Shown: positions 8,783-18,374, numbered from the stretch's first letter. The stretch: 64,000 nucleotides of DNA from Actinomadura sp. J1-007 (GCF_009793335.1 NZ_WING01000001.1:6262001-6326000), one strand, 5' to 3'. Numbers and translations are program-made. Notes: generated by a model not told the origin, from the sequence alone.

Positions 8783-10069
8783 ATGGACACGGCCGGAACG
8801 GGCGGGCGGCGCCGCCGGAGGGACTGGCGCGGACGGCTGCGCGAGTCGTTCCGCCCGGAGCCCAAGGGCGACCCGCTGCCGGTGCGCGCCGTCGTCGTGG
8901 ACGCCGCGCTCGCGTTCGCGCTGACCGTCATGGCGCTGCTCGTCCAGCACGGCGGCGACATGCCCGCGCGGGTGGGCCACGACGCGCCGTTCCCTCCCGA
9001 GCCGCCGATGCCCGGCGAGCCGGTGCACTTCGAGGCCGACCACGCGTCCTGGCCGCTGATCGTGCTGACGGCGATGCCGCTCGCGTTCCGCCGCAGCCAC
9101 CCGCTCGCCTCGTTCTGGCTGCTGCTCGCCGCGGCGTGGGCCGTGGGCGAGGACGCGAGCTGGGTGACGATCGCCTCCTGCGTCATCGGCGGCTTCAGCG
9201 CGATGGCGCACAGCCGCTACCGCAAGCAGGCCGTCGTGAGCCTCGGCGCGGCGGCGGTGCTCGCCGGCCTCGCCCTCCGGGACGCCGGGCCGACGCTGCC
9301 GGACTGGTCGGCGCCGTTCTTCGTGCTGCTCGTCGCCGGCGTCCTCGCGTCGTTCGTCCGGTCCTGGCAGCGGCGGCTCAGGGACAGCCAGCGCAGGTTC
9401 GCCGAGCTGGAACGCGCCCAGGAGGCGGCCACCCGCCGGGCCGTCGAGGTGGAGCGCGCCCGGATCGCGGCGGAACTGCACGACGTGGTGACCCACAATG
9501 TGAGCGTGATGGTGATCCAGACGGGCGCGGCGCGCAAGGTGATGGACGCCGAGCCGGAGCTCGCGCGGCGGGCCATGCTGGCGGTCGAGGCGAGCGGCCG
9601 GGCCGCGATGTCCGAGCTGCGCCACGTCATGGGGCTGCTGTCGCCGTCCGAGCCGGAGCGGCCGGACGTGCCCGACCCGCAGCCCGGCCTCGGCCGCCTG
9701 GACGCCTTGGTCGAACGGGTCCGCGCCGCGGGCACGGACGTCGCCGTCTCGGTGTCGCCGCCGCCCGGGCCGCTGCCGCCCGGCGTCGACCTGGCCGCGT
9801 ACCGGGTCGTCCAGGAGGCCCTGACCAACACGATCAAGCACGCGGCGGGGGCCTCGGCGACGGTCGCGATCGGCCACGACGGCGACTGGCTGACGATCGA
9901 GGTCGCCGACACCGGCGGCGCGCCCGGCGCGGACGCGCGGCTCGGCAACGGCCGCGGCCTGATCGGGCTGCGCGAGCGGCTCGCGGTGTACGGCGGGACG
10001 CTGGAGTCGGGCCGGACGGGCGGCGGCGGGTTCCGCGTCACGGCCCGCGTCCCCTGGCGGGCGCCGTGA
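8783..10069 (+). CDS. Sensor histidine kinase of the NarL/LiaS (HisKA_3) type
   Basis: About 428 residues. Membrane segments near residues 38-55, 90-105, 110-140, 150-168 and 178-193 are followed by a short coiled coil and the HisKA_3 helix ERARIAAELHDVVTHNV, with phospho-acceptor His at about 233. The N-box is QEALTNTIKHA and the G-box GNGRGLIGLRERLA. A GTG six bases upstream (8777) is also possible. However, GACAAT at 8771-8776 sits just upstream of ATG 8783 and there is no ribosome site, which suggests a leaderless message starting at 8783. It overlaps the response-regulator start and diverges from the ABC exporter. It probably senses a membrane or envelope stress that the exporter relieves. 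Confidence 0.85.
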   Translation: MDTAGTGGRRRRRDWRGRLRESFRPEPKGDPLPVRAVVVDAALAFALTVMALLVQHGGDMPARVGHDAPFPPEPPMPGEPVHFEADHASWPLIVLTAMPLAFRRSHPLASFWLLLAAAWAVGEDASWVTIASCVIGGFSAMAHSRYRKQAVVSLGAAAVLAGLALRDAGPTLPDWSAPFFVLLVAGVLASFVRSWQRRLRDSQRRFAELERAQEAATRRAVEVERARIAAELHDVVTHNVSVMVIQTGAARKVMDAEPELARRAMLAVEASGRAAMSELRHVMGLLSPSEPERPDVPDPQPGLGRLDALVERVRAAGTDVAVSVSPPPGPLPPGVDLAAYRVVQEALTNTIKHAAGASATVAIGHDGDWLTIEVADTGGAPGADARLGNGRGLIGLRERLAVYGGTLESGRTGGGGFRVTARVPWRAP

Positions 10070-10800
10070 CCCTGCGCGCGGTGATCGCGGACGACCAGGC
10101 GCTCGTCCGCACCGGCTTCCGCATGATCCTCGCGGCCGACGGCATCGAGGTGGTCGCCGAGGCGGTGGACGGCGACGAGGCCGTCGCCGCCGTGCGCCGC
10201 ACCCGCCCCGACGTCGTGCTCATGGACATCCGGATGCCCGGGACCAACGGCATCGAGGCCACCCGGCGGATCACCGGCGGCGGCGCCGAGGAGACCCGGG
10301 TCCTCATTCTGACCACCTACGACCTCGACCACTACGTCTACGCCGCGCTCACCGCGGGCGCGAGCGGCTTCCTGCTCAAGGACGTCACGCCCGAGCAGCT
10401 CGTCGCGGCCGTACGGCTCGTCCAGGCGGGCGACGCCCTGCTCGCGCCGACGATCACCCGCCGGCTGATCGAGCGGTTCGCGCCCCGCGAGGAGGCCGGG
10501 CCCGTCGTGCACCGCGACCTGTCCTGCCTGACCCCGCGCGAGCTGGAGGTGCTGCGCCTGCTCGCCACCGGCCTGTCCAACGCCGAGCTCGCCGACCGCC
10601 TGACCCTCAGCGCCGCGACCGTGAAGACGCACGTCGCCCGCATCCTGTCCAAGCTCGCCCTCCGCGACCGCGTCCAGGCCGTCGTCCTCGCCTACGAGAC
10701 CGGCCTCGTCTCCCCAGGCGCCGCCGCCCCCGCCGCCCCGACCAGCGGCCCGAACCCCACCGGAAACACCGCCCCACCGGGCTCCCCGCCACGCGACTGA
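10066..10800 (+). CDS. Response regulator, NarL/FixJ family with LuxR HTH
   Basis: 244 residues from GTG 10066, overlapping the kinase stop as GTGA. The receiver domain has the acidic pair ADDQ, phospho-acceptor Asp54 in VVLMDIRMPG, Thr in ILTTYD and Lys in FLLKDVTPE. The LuxR HTH begins LTPRELEVLRLLATGLSNAEL and ends TVKTHVARILSKL. A Pro/Ala tail of about 30 residues follows. It is the partner of the upstream HisKA_3 kinase. The expected target is the divergent exporter operon, since such pairs often regulate adjacent ABC genes. That target is inferred from position. Confidence 0.9.
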   Translation: MTLRAVIADDQALVRTGFRMILAADGIEVVAEAVDGDEAVAAVRRTRPDVVLMDIRMPGTNGIEATRRITGGGAEETRVLILTTYDLDHYVYAALTAGASGFLLKDVTPEQLVAAVRLVQAGDALLAPTITRRLIERFAPREEAGPVVHRDLSCLTPRELEVLRLLATGLSNAELADRLTLSAATVKTHVARILSKLALRDRVQAVVLAYETGLVSPGAAAPAAPTSGPNPTGNTAPPGSPPRD

Positions 10801-10920
10801 GCGGCCCGCTCGGGCGGTGTGCGGTGGGGGTTGTGGCGGTATCCGCGGCGTCCCTATTCGTTTCGCGATCGTCCCCTTGGACCGGGTACGCTTGCCCGGT
10901 CGCCAAACCTCCCTGGCAGC

Positions 10921-10992
10921 GGGCGCGTAGCTCAGGGGTAGAGCACTCGGCTTACAACCGAGCGGTCGGCGGTTCGAAACCGTCCGCGCCCA
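10921..10992 (+). tRNA. tRNA-Val (anticodon TAC)
   Basis: The acceptor stem GGGCGCG (10921-10927) pairs with CGCGCCC (10985-10991), with discriminator A at 10992 and no encoded CCA. The D arm contains TAGCTCAGGGGTAGAGC. The anticodon stem CTCGG/CCGAG carries loop CTTACAA, hence anticodon TAC, reading GUA. The T arm has GGTTCGAAACC. All conserved positions are in place. Confidence 0.95.
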
Positions 10993-11139
10993 CGGGTCGG
11001 GCTCCGGTGCTCGCCGGTCTCAGGCCGGCCTCGCCGGGGCCCGTCGTGCCCTCCCGCGACGTTCTCGCGGCCCTTCTCCCGCCGCCGTCGCCGCCGTGTG
11101 ACCTGTCTCTCAGCCATGTCGCCGCAGGTCAGAGCGCGT

Positions 11140-11177
11140 TTTACATGCCGTTCACAAACGGGCAACAGGTCCGAAAT
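11140..11177 (+). promoter_or_regulatory. Candidate GlnR operator upstream of glnII
   Basis: Pentamers TTTAC, TTCAC, GCAAC and GAAAT start at 11140, 11151, 11162 and 11173, an exact 11-bp spacing. The actinobacterial GlnR site is described as gTnAc-n6-GaAAc repeats, and TTCAC-n6-GCAAC is a good match. The site lies about 65-100 bp before the start of glnII, a known GlnR target in streptomycetes. A perfect 9-bp inverted repeat (GGCAACAGG, 10 bases, CCTGTTGCC, 11161-11188) overlaps it and could be a second operator or a leader hairpin. Confidence 0.5.
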
Positions 11178-11241
11178 GCCCTGTTGCCACTCTCGTGGTG
11201 GCCGAAAACCCCACCTGGCCGGCATGACGAAGGGACCGACG

Positions 11242-12254
11242 TTGAGCTACAAGGCCGAGTACATCTGGATCGACGGCACCGAGCCCACCGCGCGGCTCCG
11301 CTCCAAGACCAGGATCCTCGCGGACGGCGCCGAGCTGCCCGACTGGGGGTTCGACGGCTCCAGCACCAACCAGGCCCCGGCGACAAGTCCGACTGCGTCC
11401 TCAAGCCGGTCTTCACGTGTCCCGACCCGATCCGCGGCGGCGACCACAAGCTCGTGCTGTGCGAGGTGTTCCTCGTGGACGGCACCCCCCACATCACCAA
11501 CCAGCGCGCGCTGCTGCGGCCGATCGCCGAGAAGTACGCCGCGCAGGAGTCGTGGTACGGGATGGAGCAGGAGTACACGTTCTTCAAGGACGGCCGCCCG
11601 CTCGGCTTCCCCGAGCGCGGCTTCCCCGCTCCCCAGGGCTTCTACTACTGCGGCGTCGGCGCCGACGAGGTCTTCGGCCGCGAGATCGTCGAACGGCACA
11701 TGGACGCGTGCCTCGACGCCGGGCTGAAGCTGTCCGGCATCAACGCCGAGGTCATGCCGGGGCAGTGGGAGTTCCAGATCGGCCCGGCGGGCCCGCTGGA
11801 GGTCGGCGACCACATGTGGATCGCCCGGTGGCTGCTCTACCGCATCGCCGAGGAGTTCGACGTGTCCGCGACCCTGGACCCGAAGCCCGTCGAGGGCGAC
11901 TGGAACGGCGCGGGCGCGCACACCAACTTCTCCACCAAGGCGATGCGCGAGGGCTACGACGCCATCATCACCGCCTGCGAGGCCCTGGCCGAGAAGGCGC
12001 AGGAGCACGTGACCGGCTACGGCGCCGACATCGAGCGCCGCCTCACCGGCATGCACGAGACCGCGCCGTGGAGCGAGTTCAGCTACGGCGTCTCCGACCG
12101 CGGCGCCTCGGTCCGCATCCCGTGGCAGGTCGAGGTCGACAAGAAGGGCTACATCGAGGACCGCCGCCCGAACGCCAACATCGACCCGTACGTGGTGGCG
12201 CGGCTGATCACCGGCACCTGCTGCGAGGCGCTGGAGAAGGCCGGGCAGGTCTGA
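11242..12254 (+). CDS. glnII: Glutamine synthetase type II (eukaryotic-like GlnII), interrupted by a frameshift
   Basis: The product begins LSYKAEYIWIDGTEPTARL and runs through WGFDGSSTNQAPG, DPIRGGDHKLVLCEV, MPGQWEFQIGP and WNGAGAHTNFSTKAMR, all hallmark GSII sequences. The enzyme makes glutamine from glutamate, ammonia and ATP. A TTG start at 11242 is preferred because AAGGGA lies seven bases upstream. ATG 11224 is in frame but has no ribosome site. One base is missing at about 11379-11381 (GGCCCCGGCGAC should read with one more G), which splits the frame. With it restored the protein is about 337 residues, normal for GSII. A GlnR-like site precedes it and a hairpin terminator follows. Confidence 0.9.
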
Positions 12255-12292
12255 GGCTCCCGGCCGGTGCCGCGCGGTACCGGCCGGAACGA

Positions 12293-12334
12293 CCGAGGGG
12301 ATTCCGGAGCGGGGCGCTCCCGGGATCCCCTCGG
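12293..12334 (+). terminator. Hairpin terminator after glnII
   Basis: CCGAGGGGAT (12293-12302) pairs with ATCCCCTCGG (12325-12334), extended inward by CCGG pairing and followed by CCGTTT. It lies about 40 bp after the glnII stop. Confidence 0.65.
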
Positions 12335-12428
12335 CCGTTTCCGGATATGACGACAAAATGAACATCGGCGGAGAGTCCCGCCGATCTTCGCCGGGTAGCA
12401 CTCCCCACGTCGCATCGTGGGAGGGGAC

Positions 12429-13040
12429 ATGGCCGAGACGCCCTACGGGCCGTACTCCGGCGGCGGACGCCGTGCGGGCGGGCGGAGGACCGCGGCCGGA
12501 CGTTCGTGGGAGCGCTCGTTCCGCTGCCCGGCCACGGCCCGGCGCCCCCGCGAGGCGCCCATGGCCCGCTACGCCGACTTCATCAGGCTGCACGAGGAGA
12601 TCTCCGCCGGGGAGCCGCCGCGGTCGCGCCGGCTGTGGTGGGCGGGCTCCGCTCTCGCGCTGCTGGCCGGGCTCGTCACGTTCGCCGGGGTGCTGGCGTT
12701 CCGGGGGCCGTTCGGCGTGCGCGTCCCCATCTTCGCGGGGCCCGCCGCGACGGCGGAGGGCGCCGCGTTCGGCTACGCCCTCTGCGTCCTCGCCGGAACG
12801 CTCCAGGCCACCGCCCTGCTCCAGGTGCTCGTCGCGGTCGCCGCGCGCCCGGTCCGCGCGTTCGCGTGGATCGGCGGGTTCGCCGTCACGCTGCTGACCC
12901 TGTTCCCGTTCGCCGTGCCCGGGACGCTGGGCGCCGCCCTCGTCACCGCGGCGTTCGACCTCGTCCTCGGCGCCGGCGTGGTCACGCTGCTGTCCGCCGT
13001 GGCCGCCTCGTCCCTTCCTCCCAGGCCCGCCCGCCCCTGA
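12429..13040 (+). CDS. Four-span membrane protein, DUF6069-like
   Basis: 203 residues from ATG 12429, which has GAGGGGA just upstream (GTG 12417 is an alternative without one). A 45-residue basic N-terminus is followed by four hydrophobic segments: LWWAGSALALLAGLVTFAGV, GYALCVLAGTLQATALLQVLV, AFAWIGGFAVTLLTLFPFAV and VTAAFDLVLGAGVVTLLSAV. The size, four-span pattern and a late A-x-D-L-V-L-G segment resemble DUF6069 proteins of actinobacteria, but I cannot confirm this. Function unknown. It stands alone between glnII and a convergent gene. Confidence 0.6.
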   Translation: MAETPYGPYSGGGRRAGGRRTAAGRSWERSFRCPATARRPREAPMARYADFIRLHEEISAGEPPRSRRLWWAGSALALLAGLVTFAGVLAFRGPFGVRVPIFAGPAATAEGAAFGYALCVLAGTLQATALLQVLVAVAARPVRAFAWIGGFAVTLLTLFPFAVPGTLGAALVTAAFDLVLGAGVVTLLSAVAASSLPPRPARP

Positions 13041-13068
13041 GCGCGCGTCCCGTCGCGAACGCGGCGCG

Positions 13069-13925
13069 TCAGTGCCGGCCGACGGTGATCGCCAGGGGCT
13101 CGGGCGCGCGGGTCGTCGTGACGGGGGTGTGGCGGAGGCGGCGCCACACCTGGAGCTCGATGGGCTGCTCCGGCGCGAGGACCCGCAGCTCGCGATGGAT
13201 GCCCGAGTACGTCAGCATCAGGAACACCTCCCACGTCCCGCGCGGCAGCGGATCGTCCACGAACGCGCGCGTCAGCGGGACGGCGGCGGTGTAGGCGAGC
13301 CCGTCGTCGCCCGCGGCCAGCGCCGCGATCACCTCGTACACCCGGTCCGAGTCGCGGCGGCGCAGCGTCAGCGTCGCCGAGACCGGCATCGTGACGTCGT
13401 GGAACGGGAAGTGGCCGGTCACCACCAGCTCGTCGTCGTGGTCGTTCCAGGCCAGGCTGTCGGCGGCCGTGGAGCCCGCGGTGTGCGGACGGCCTCCGAC
13501 GTCGATCGCGAGGGTCCCGCGCACGCCGAAGTACGCGATCACCGTCGTCGAGTCGGCCAGGAACCGCCGCCGCGGGGAGGTGTCCAGCCCCGGCTCGTGG
13601 TCCGGCCCGATCGGCGCCGCGTCCGAACCGGTCGTCAGCGACACGTCCCACACCCCGCCGGGCAACGGCCCATCGCCGTTCAGGTCGGCGACGTCCACCA
13701 GCGCCTCGAACCCCACCCGCCCCTCGCCCTGCTCCGGGGCGTCCGGCGGGGCGTCCTCCGCCGTCGAAGGGGAGGTGGGGAGGGAGGTCGCGGGGACGGT
13801 CAGGCGGGACGGGCCCTCGCGTTCGCTCAGCAGGATCTCGGGGCCCGGTCGCCGGGGGTGAACGCGCCCAGCAGGCGCAGGCGCGTTCCCGACCAGCCGA
13901 TGTCCGTCAGGTAAGGATCCGCCAT
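13069..13925 (-). CDS. Hypothetical beta-rich protein, interrupted by a frameshift
   Basis: Starts at ATG 13925 (MADPYLTDIGWSGTRLRLLGAF). About 29 codons later one base is missing in a GGGG run (13838-13841). The natural continuation PEILLSEREGPSRLTVPA lies in the next frame and runs to 13069, giving about 285 residues. The protein contains two copies of a phrase of the type PLPxGxWxVxLxx (PLPGGVWDVSLTT and PLPRGTWEVFLML) with similar surrounding strands, so it is probably a tandem beta-sandwich. No catalytic motif or signal peptide is seen. It precedes a stress-protein gene on the same strand. Confidence 0.55.
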
Positions 13926-13995
13926 CGCCGCCCCCCGCGTCGTCCGTCGTCCCACCAGATCAGTTCCCGCGATCGCCGCGCAAGGAACCGGCCGG

Positions 13996-14466
13996 TCAGG
14001 GGACGACGGTGACGGGCCAGCGGCCGGTGCGGACGAGCCGTACCGCGACCGACCCGATCAGGCGGTGCCCGGCCTGCGCGGACGCGCCCACCACGACCGC
14101 GTCGGCGCGCGCCTCGTCGGCGGTCCGGGCGAGCACCGCGGACGGGTCGCCCTGCTCGGCGACCAGCTCGTACCGGACCGGCATGCTGGCGGCGGCGCGC
14201 TCGATCTCGCGGCGCAGCTCGGCCAGGATCTGCTCGCCCGCCTCGCGCATCGCCGCCGCGCCGCCCGGCGTGAGCGTCGAGATCGCGGCGACCGGCGCCA
14301 CGTGCACCATGATCAGCCGCGAGCCGTTGCGGCGGGCGAGGCCCCAGGCGTACGCGGCGGCGCGCAGGGACGTGTCCGAGCCGTCCACCCCCGCGACGAT
14401 CACCTTCGGGCCGTCGGTGCCCAGCTCGAAATGGTGCTCCTCGCGCTCCAGCGGCTCGTCGGTCAC
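13996..14466 (-). CDS. Universal stress protein (UspA family), single domain
   Basis: 156 residues from ATG 14466. The Rossmann-like UspA fold shows as VIVAGVDGSDTSLRAAAYA at residues 22-40, SRLIMVHVAPV in the middle and DAVVVGASAQAGHRLIGSVAVRLVR near the end. The usual nucleotide-binding G-x2-G-x9-G-S/T pattern is only partly kept: GASA replaces GxxG, while the later GS is present. It is therefore uncertain whether it binds ATP. Roles of the family are in stress and dormancy. It lies 52 bp from the RelA/SpoT-like gene on the same strand. Confidence 0.85.
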   Translation of the reverse strand: MTDEPLEREEHHFELGTDGPKVIVAGVDGSDTSLRAAAYAWGLARRNGSRLIMVHVAPVAAISTLTPGGAAAMREAGEQILAELRREIERAAASMPVRYELVAEQGDPSAVLARTADEARADAVVVGASAQAGHRLIGSVAVRLVRTGRWPVTVVP

Positions 14467-14518
14467 GGCACCAGGGTAGGGCCCGCGGCCGGTGGACGAT
14501 CACGCGGGGCGGCGGCGG

Positions 14519-16290
14519 TCAGGCGCGGGTGAAGCGCGCCAGGAGGTCGTCCAGCCTGAGGCCGCCCGAGGTGAGAGCGGCGTACATCTCGTCGATCTCG
14601 GCGTAGCCGAGGTCGCGCGCGACGGCGAGCGAGTCGCCGTGCGCCTCGGCGGCCAGCAGGTCGACCCGGCGGCCCGCGAGGGCGCGGACGAGGCGGCGGC
14701 GGCCCGCCTCGGCGGCCTCGTCGGCGCGCCGCCGCGCGAGCCGCCGCCCGATGTGCACGCGGGCCTGCGCGGTCGTCGCGAAGCCGAGCCAGTCCTCCGA
14801 CGGCGAGCCGCCCGGGTCGGTGAGGATCTCCACCACGTTGCCGCTGCGCACCTCCGCCGACAGCGGCGCGAGCCGTCCGTTGACGAGGGCCCCGATCGAG
14901 CGGTCGCCGGTGCCGGGCCCGAGCGCGTACGCGAAGTCCAGCGCGGTCGCGCCCGGGGCAGCGGCACGATCTCGCCCGACGGGGTGAAGACGGCCTCGCC
15001 GCCGGACGCGAGGTCGGCGCGGAGCTGGTCGAGGAACTCGGCGGACGGGACGCCCGACTGCCAGGCGAGCAGCCGGCTCAGCCACACCAGGTCGCGGCGG
15101 CCCGCGACGGCGTCGGCGGTGGCCGCGCCGTCGTCGCCCGCCTCGCGGATGTGCGCGACGATGCCGTACTCGGCGACCGGGTGCATGGCCCGGCTCCGGA
15201 CGATCACCTCGAAGGGGTCGCCGCCGGGGTCGATCACCCGGGTGTGCAGCGACCGGTACAGGTTGTCCTTCGGCAGAGCGATGAAGTCGCGGACCTGCCC
15301 CGGGATCGGGTGCAGCGCCGCGTGCACCGCGCCGAGCGCGACGTAGCAGTCCTGGACGCCGCCGTCGACCAGCAGCAGCAGCCGCGCGGCGTCGCTCGGC
15401 CGCAGCCCGGCGAGGTCGCCGCCGAGGGCCTGGTGCACCGCGTACAGGTGCGAGGGGCGGATCTCGATGCTGCCCCGGAGCCCGTGCTCGGCGAGCGAGG
15501 ACCGCAGCCGCGCCACCGCCGGGCCGAACGCGCCGCGGGCCTCGCGCAGCGCGACGCGCATCGCGGCGGCGGTCGCGCGGTGCGCCTCGGGGGAGCGGGC
15601 CGCGAACGCCAGGTCGTCCATCTCGCGCTTGAGGACGTGGATGCCGAGCCGTTCGGCGAACGGCACGAGCAGCTCGTGCGACGCCTTGGCGTAGCGGGCG
15701 CGCTTGTGCGCGGGCTGGAACCGCAGCGTGCGCAGGTTGTGCAGCCGGTCCGCCAGCTTGATCACCAGCACCCGCAGGTCGGCGGAGGCGGCGAGCACGA
15801 TCTTGCGGAAGGTCTCGGCCTCGGCCCGGTCGCCCCACCGCTCGCCGTCCAGCTTGGTGACGCCGTCCACCAGCACCGCGACCTCCTCGCCGAAGTCGGC
15901 GCGGACCTCCCCGAGGGTGTACGGGGTGTCCTCGACGGTGTCGTGCAGCAGCGCGGCGACGAGCGTGGTCGTGTCCAGGCCCATCCCCGCGAGGATCATC
16001 GCGACGGCGAGCGGATGGGTGATGTAGGGGGCGCCCGACTTGCGGAGCTGCCCGCGGTGGAGCCGTTCGGCGACCGTGTAGCCGTACAGCAGCCCGGCCT
16101 CGTCGCCGCCGGGGCAGGCGGACCGGTGCGCGTCGATCAGCGGGGCGACGGCCGCGCGCGCCGGGTCGGGCACGGCCCCGGCGCGGCGGCGCAGCGGCAC
16201 CGGGAACCTGCGGCGGCGCAGCGGCGGCCCCGGGGCCGCGGACGCCCCCGGGCCAGGGCCCGCGGAACTCGCCGGATCGAGGGTCGTCAT
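14519..16290 (-). CDS. RelA/SpoT homolog: HD hydrolase, degenerate synthetase and TGS domains; frameshifted
   Basis: Start ATG 16290. Residues about 50-215 are an HD domain with the (p)ppGpp hydrolase motif LLHDTVEDT and VIKLADRLHNLRTL. Residues about 265-385 align with the synthetase domain (DCYVALGAVHAALHPIPGQ, DFIALPKDNLYRSLHT). However, the basic substrate loop reads RPSHLYAV where a Lys is expected, the D/R pair before DCY is absent, and the E-x-Q motif reads EVIV. A TGS domain (GATALDFAYALGPGTGD) follows in the adjacent frame, because one base is missing at GGGG 14955-14958. The restored length is about 590 residues, without the C-terminal ACT region of full-length Rel. It is probably mainly a hydrolase. 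Confidence 0.8.
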
Positions 16291-16589
16291 GGCGCACCCA
16301 TCTGGCTGCCTGCCCTGTAGCGCGACTGCTACGGGGTGTAACTGGCATTATGCGGGACGGCGCCGCGCGGCCGGAAGCGGGGGGCGGCCGATGCCCCTGG
16401 CGGTGGCGGGATCCGGCCGCGTCCGGGCGCGCGCCGGCCGGGCGTGGCGGAACGGGCCCCGGGCACGCCGCGTGACCGCCCGGCCGCTTTGCGGGCGTCC
16501 ATTACTTGGATCGGACCCCCCGCTGTCAAGACTATTTAACACGCCCTTCATGTGACCGTGATAACTGTCTCGGGTAAGGGCAGGTCGCC
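16291..16589. other. Intergenic region between divergent RSH and PhaC-like genes
   Basis: About 300 bp between divergent genes, presumably holding both promoters. The stretch 16520-16560 (TGTCAAGACTATTTAACA onward) is clearly more AT-rich than its surroundings and is the best candidate promoter area for the cluster to the right. I could not assign -35 and -10 boxes with acceptable spacing. Confidence 0.4.
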
Positions 16590-17767
16590 ATGCCCCGTAC
16601 ACCGCCGGGCCGCCTTTGGTCATTGCCGCCGACGTCCCGTCCCCGAATGGAGCTGGATAATAGCGAAATGATGCCCTCTCCCCGCAGCCTGCGCACCGCC
16701 GCGTCCAACCTGACCCACAAGCTGCTGTACGGCCACGTCGCCGATCTGCGCCCCATGCCGACGGAGATGGTCGACGACGGGCCGAAGCGGTCGGTCTACC
16801 GCTACCGGCCGCCGGAGGGGGTGGTGCCGGCCGGGCCGCCGGTCCTGTTCGTCCCGCCGCTCGCGGCGCCGGCGCGCTGCTACGACCTGCGCAGGGGGTG
16901 CAGCCTCGCCGAGCACGTGGTGAACGCGGGCCGGATCGGCTACCTGCTCGACTACGGCCCGATCGGGTTCGCGGACCGCGACCTGGGCTTCGAGGAGTGG
17001 GTCGGGGAGGTGCTGCCGGGCGCGATCCGCGCCGTCAGCCGCGACTCCGGCGGGCAGCCGGTGCAGCTCGTCGGCTGGTGCCTCGGCGGGATCTTCGCGC
17101 TGCTCGCCGCCGCCGCCGACCCGGACCTGCCGATCGCCTCGATCGCCGCGATCGCCACCCCGGTCGACGTCCGCGAGATCCGGCTCGCCGCACCGCTCCG
17201 GCCGCTCGCCCGCCTGACCCGCGGCACCGAGGTCGATCTGCTCAGCGTCCTGCTGGGCGGCGTGCCGCGACCGGTCGTACGGCGCGCCTATCAGCTCGCC
17301 GGGTTCGACAAATACGTGCTGCGCCCTTACAAGGTGATGACCAACCTTGACAATACCGAGTTTCTGGCCCAGATCGAGGCGGTCGATAATTTCACGAACA
17401 CGATGCTCGCCTACCCCGGACGTACCGCCAGGCAGGTTTATCGTGCGCTTTTGAGGGACAACGCGCTGGCCGAAGACGGAATCGACGTCGGGGGCCGCCG
17501 CGCCGACCTCGGCCGAATCCGCGTGCCGGTGCTGGCCATCGCCGGACGCGGCGACGCCCTCGCCCCCGTCCCGTCCGTCCACCCCCTGACGCATCTCCTC
17601 GCCGCCGCCCCGCAGGTCCGCTTCGAAACCGCCCCGGCGGGCACCTCGGGGTCCTGACGGGCCGTTCCGCGCGCACGTCCACCTGGGAGCACCTCGACCG
17701 CTGGCTGGACGAGGGCACCGTCCGCCACGGCATCCGCCCCCAGCGACGCCTCCCCGCCACCGTCTGA
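16590..17767 (+). CDS. PHA-synthase-like (PhaC class III-like) alpha/beta hydrolase, Cys nucleophile; frameshifted near the end
   Basis: ATG 16590 follows GGGCAGG. The lipase-like box is VGWCLGGIF (Cys164), the form used by polyhydroxyalkanoate synthases, which transfer acyl groups through a Cys thioester. The acid is Asp322 in AGRGDALAP. The catalytic His (PGGHLGVL) appears only after adding one base at the CCCC run 17632-17635. The frame then continues TSTWEHLDRWLDEGTV to a stop at 17765-17767, giving about 392 residues. The catalytic triad is thus complete. The first gene of a co-directional set with an acyl carrier protein, two hydrolase-fold proteins, a glycosyltransferase and a methyltransferase, it is more likely an acyl transferase or condensing enzyme than a storage-polymer synthase. 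Confidence 0.75.
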
Positions 17768-17949
17768 CCCACCCGCGTAACCCCGAGCCAAAGGCCGCCC
17801 CAAAGACGCTTTGGAGACCGGGCAATCACGACGCTCCCTGGTGTGTCGCCCCCGTGAGAACCCGGTCGCCGACCGTAGTGTGTCGCAGCCAGCCAGGGTT
17901 TCGAGCCGCGCGGCCAAGTCCGTCCGCGCGCGACGTCGGGGGGCGGCGA

Positions 17950-18066
17950 ATGACTGCGGCAACACAACAGCGAACCCCCACCCCCTCCACCCCGCCGAGA
18001 ACCTCGGCCGCACGCCCGGACCGTCCGGACCGTCCGGCAGGAGAGAACGACATGGGGGAGAAGTGA
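17950..18066 (+). CDS. Possible leader peptide before the acyl carrier protein gene
   Basis: A 38-codon frame from ATG 17950 to TGA 18066, Thr/Pro/Arg-rich, ending next to the acyl carrier protein start. No ribosome site precedes its ATG. It could couple translation into the acyl carrier gene or be fortuitous. Together with 17768-17949, where I see no other gene, it fills the 300-bp gap between the PhaC-like gene and the operon. Confidence 0.2.
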   Translation: MTAATQQRTPTPSTPPRTSAARPDRPDRPAGENDMGEK

Positions 18067-18068
18067 GC

Positions 18069-18353
18069 ATGGCGGACGACATCCTCGGCGAGATCGCGCG
18101 GATGCTGGTCGAAGTCGTCGGGGAGGACTTCCTCCAGGACGTCGAGATCGGCATGGACACCGCGTTCAACGAGGAACTGGCGCTGGAGAGCATCGAGTTC
18201 GTCGCGCTCGCGCAACGCGTACGGGACCGCTACGGCGACGGGACCGACCTCGCCGCGTTCGTGGCCGACCTGGACTTGGACCGGCTCACGAACCTGACGG
18301 TCGGCGACCTCGTCCGCCACCTCGGGCCGCGAGTCCGGCCCGCCGGCGTCTGA
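18069..18353 (+). CDS. Acyl carrier protein (phosphopantetheine-binding)
   Basis: 94 residues. GGGGGAGA lies 6-12 bases upstream, and GTG 18063 is an alternative start two codons earlier. The four-helix carrier fold is clear: ILGEIARMLVEVVGE (helix 1), the pantetheine site ELALESIEFVALAQRV with Ser41 in ESIE in place of the common DSL, and the final LTVGDLVRHL. It should carry an acyl intermediate on a 4'-phosphopantetheine arm. It stands directly before two alpha/beta-hydrolase-fold genes and after a PhaC-like gene. It is a stand-alone carrier, not a polyketide synthase module. Confidence 0.88.
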   Translation: MADDILGEIARMLVEVVGEDFLQDVEIGMDTAFNEELALESIEFVALAQRVRDRYGDGTDLAAFVADLDLDRLTNLTVGDLVRHLGPRVRPAGV

Positions 18354-18374
18354 CCCGTCCGCAGGCTTCCCGCC

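Noticed and set aside
10921..10992. tRNA-Val as attachment site of the phage module
   Set aside because: It is over 5 kb from the module with housekeeping genes between, and no repeat of its 3' end is visible near 5.5 kb.
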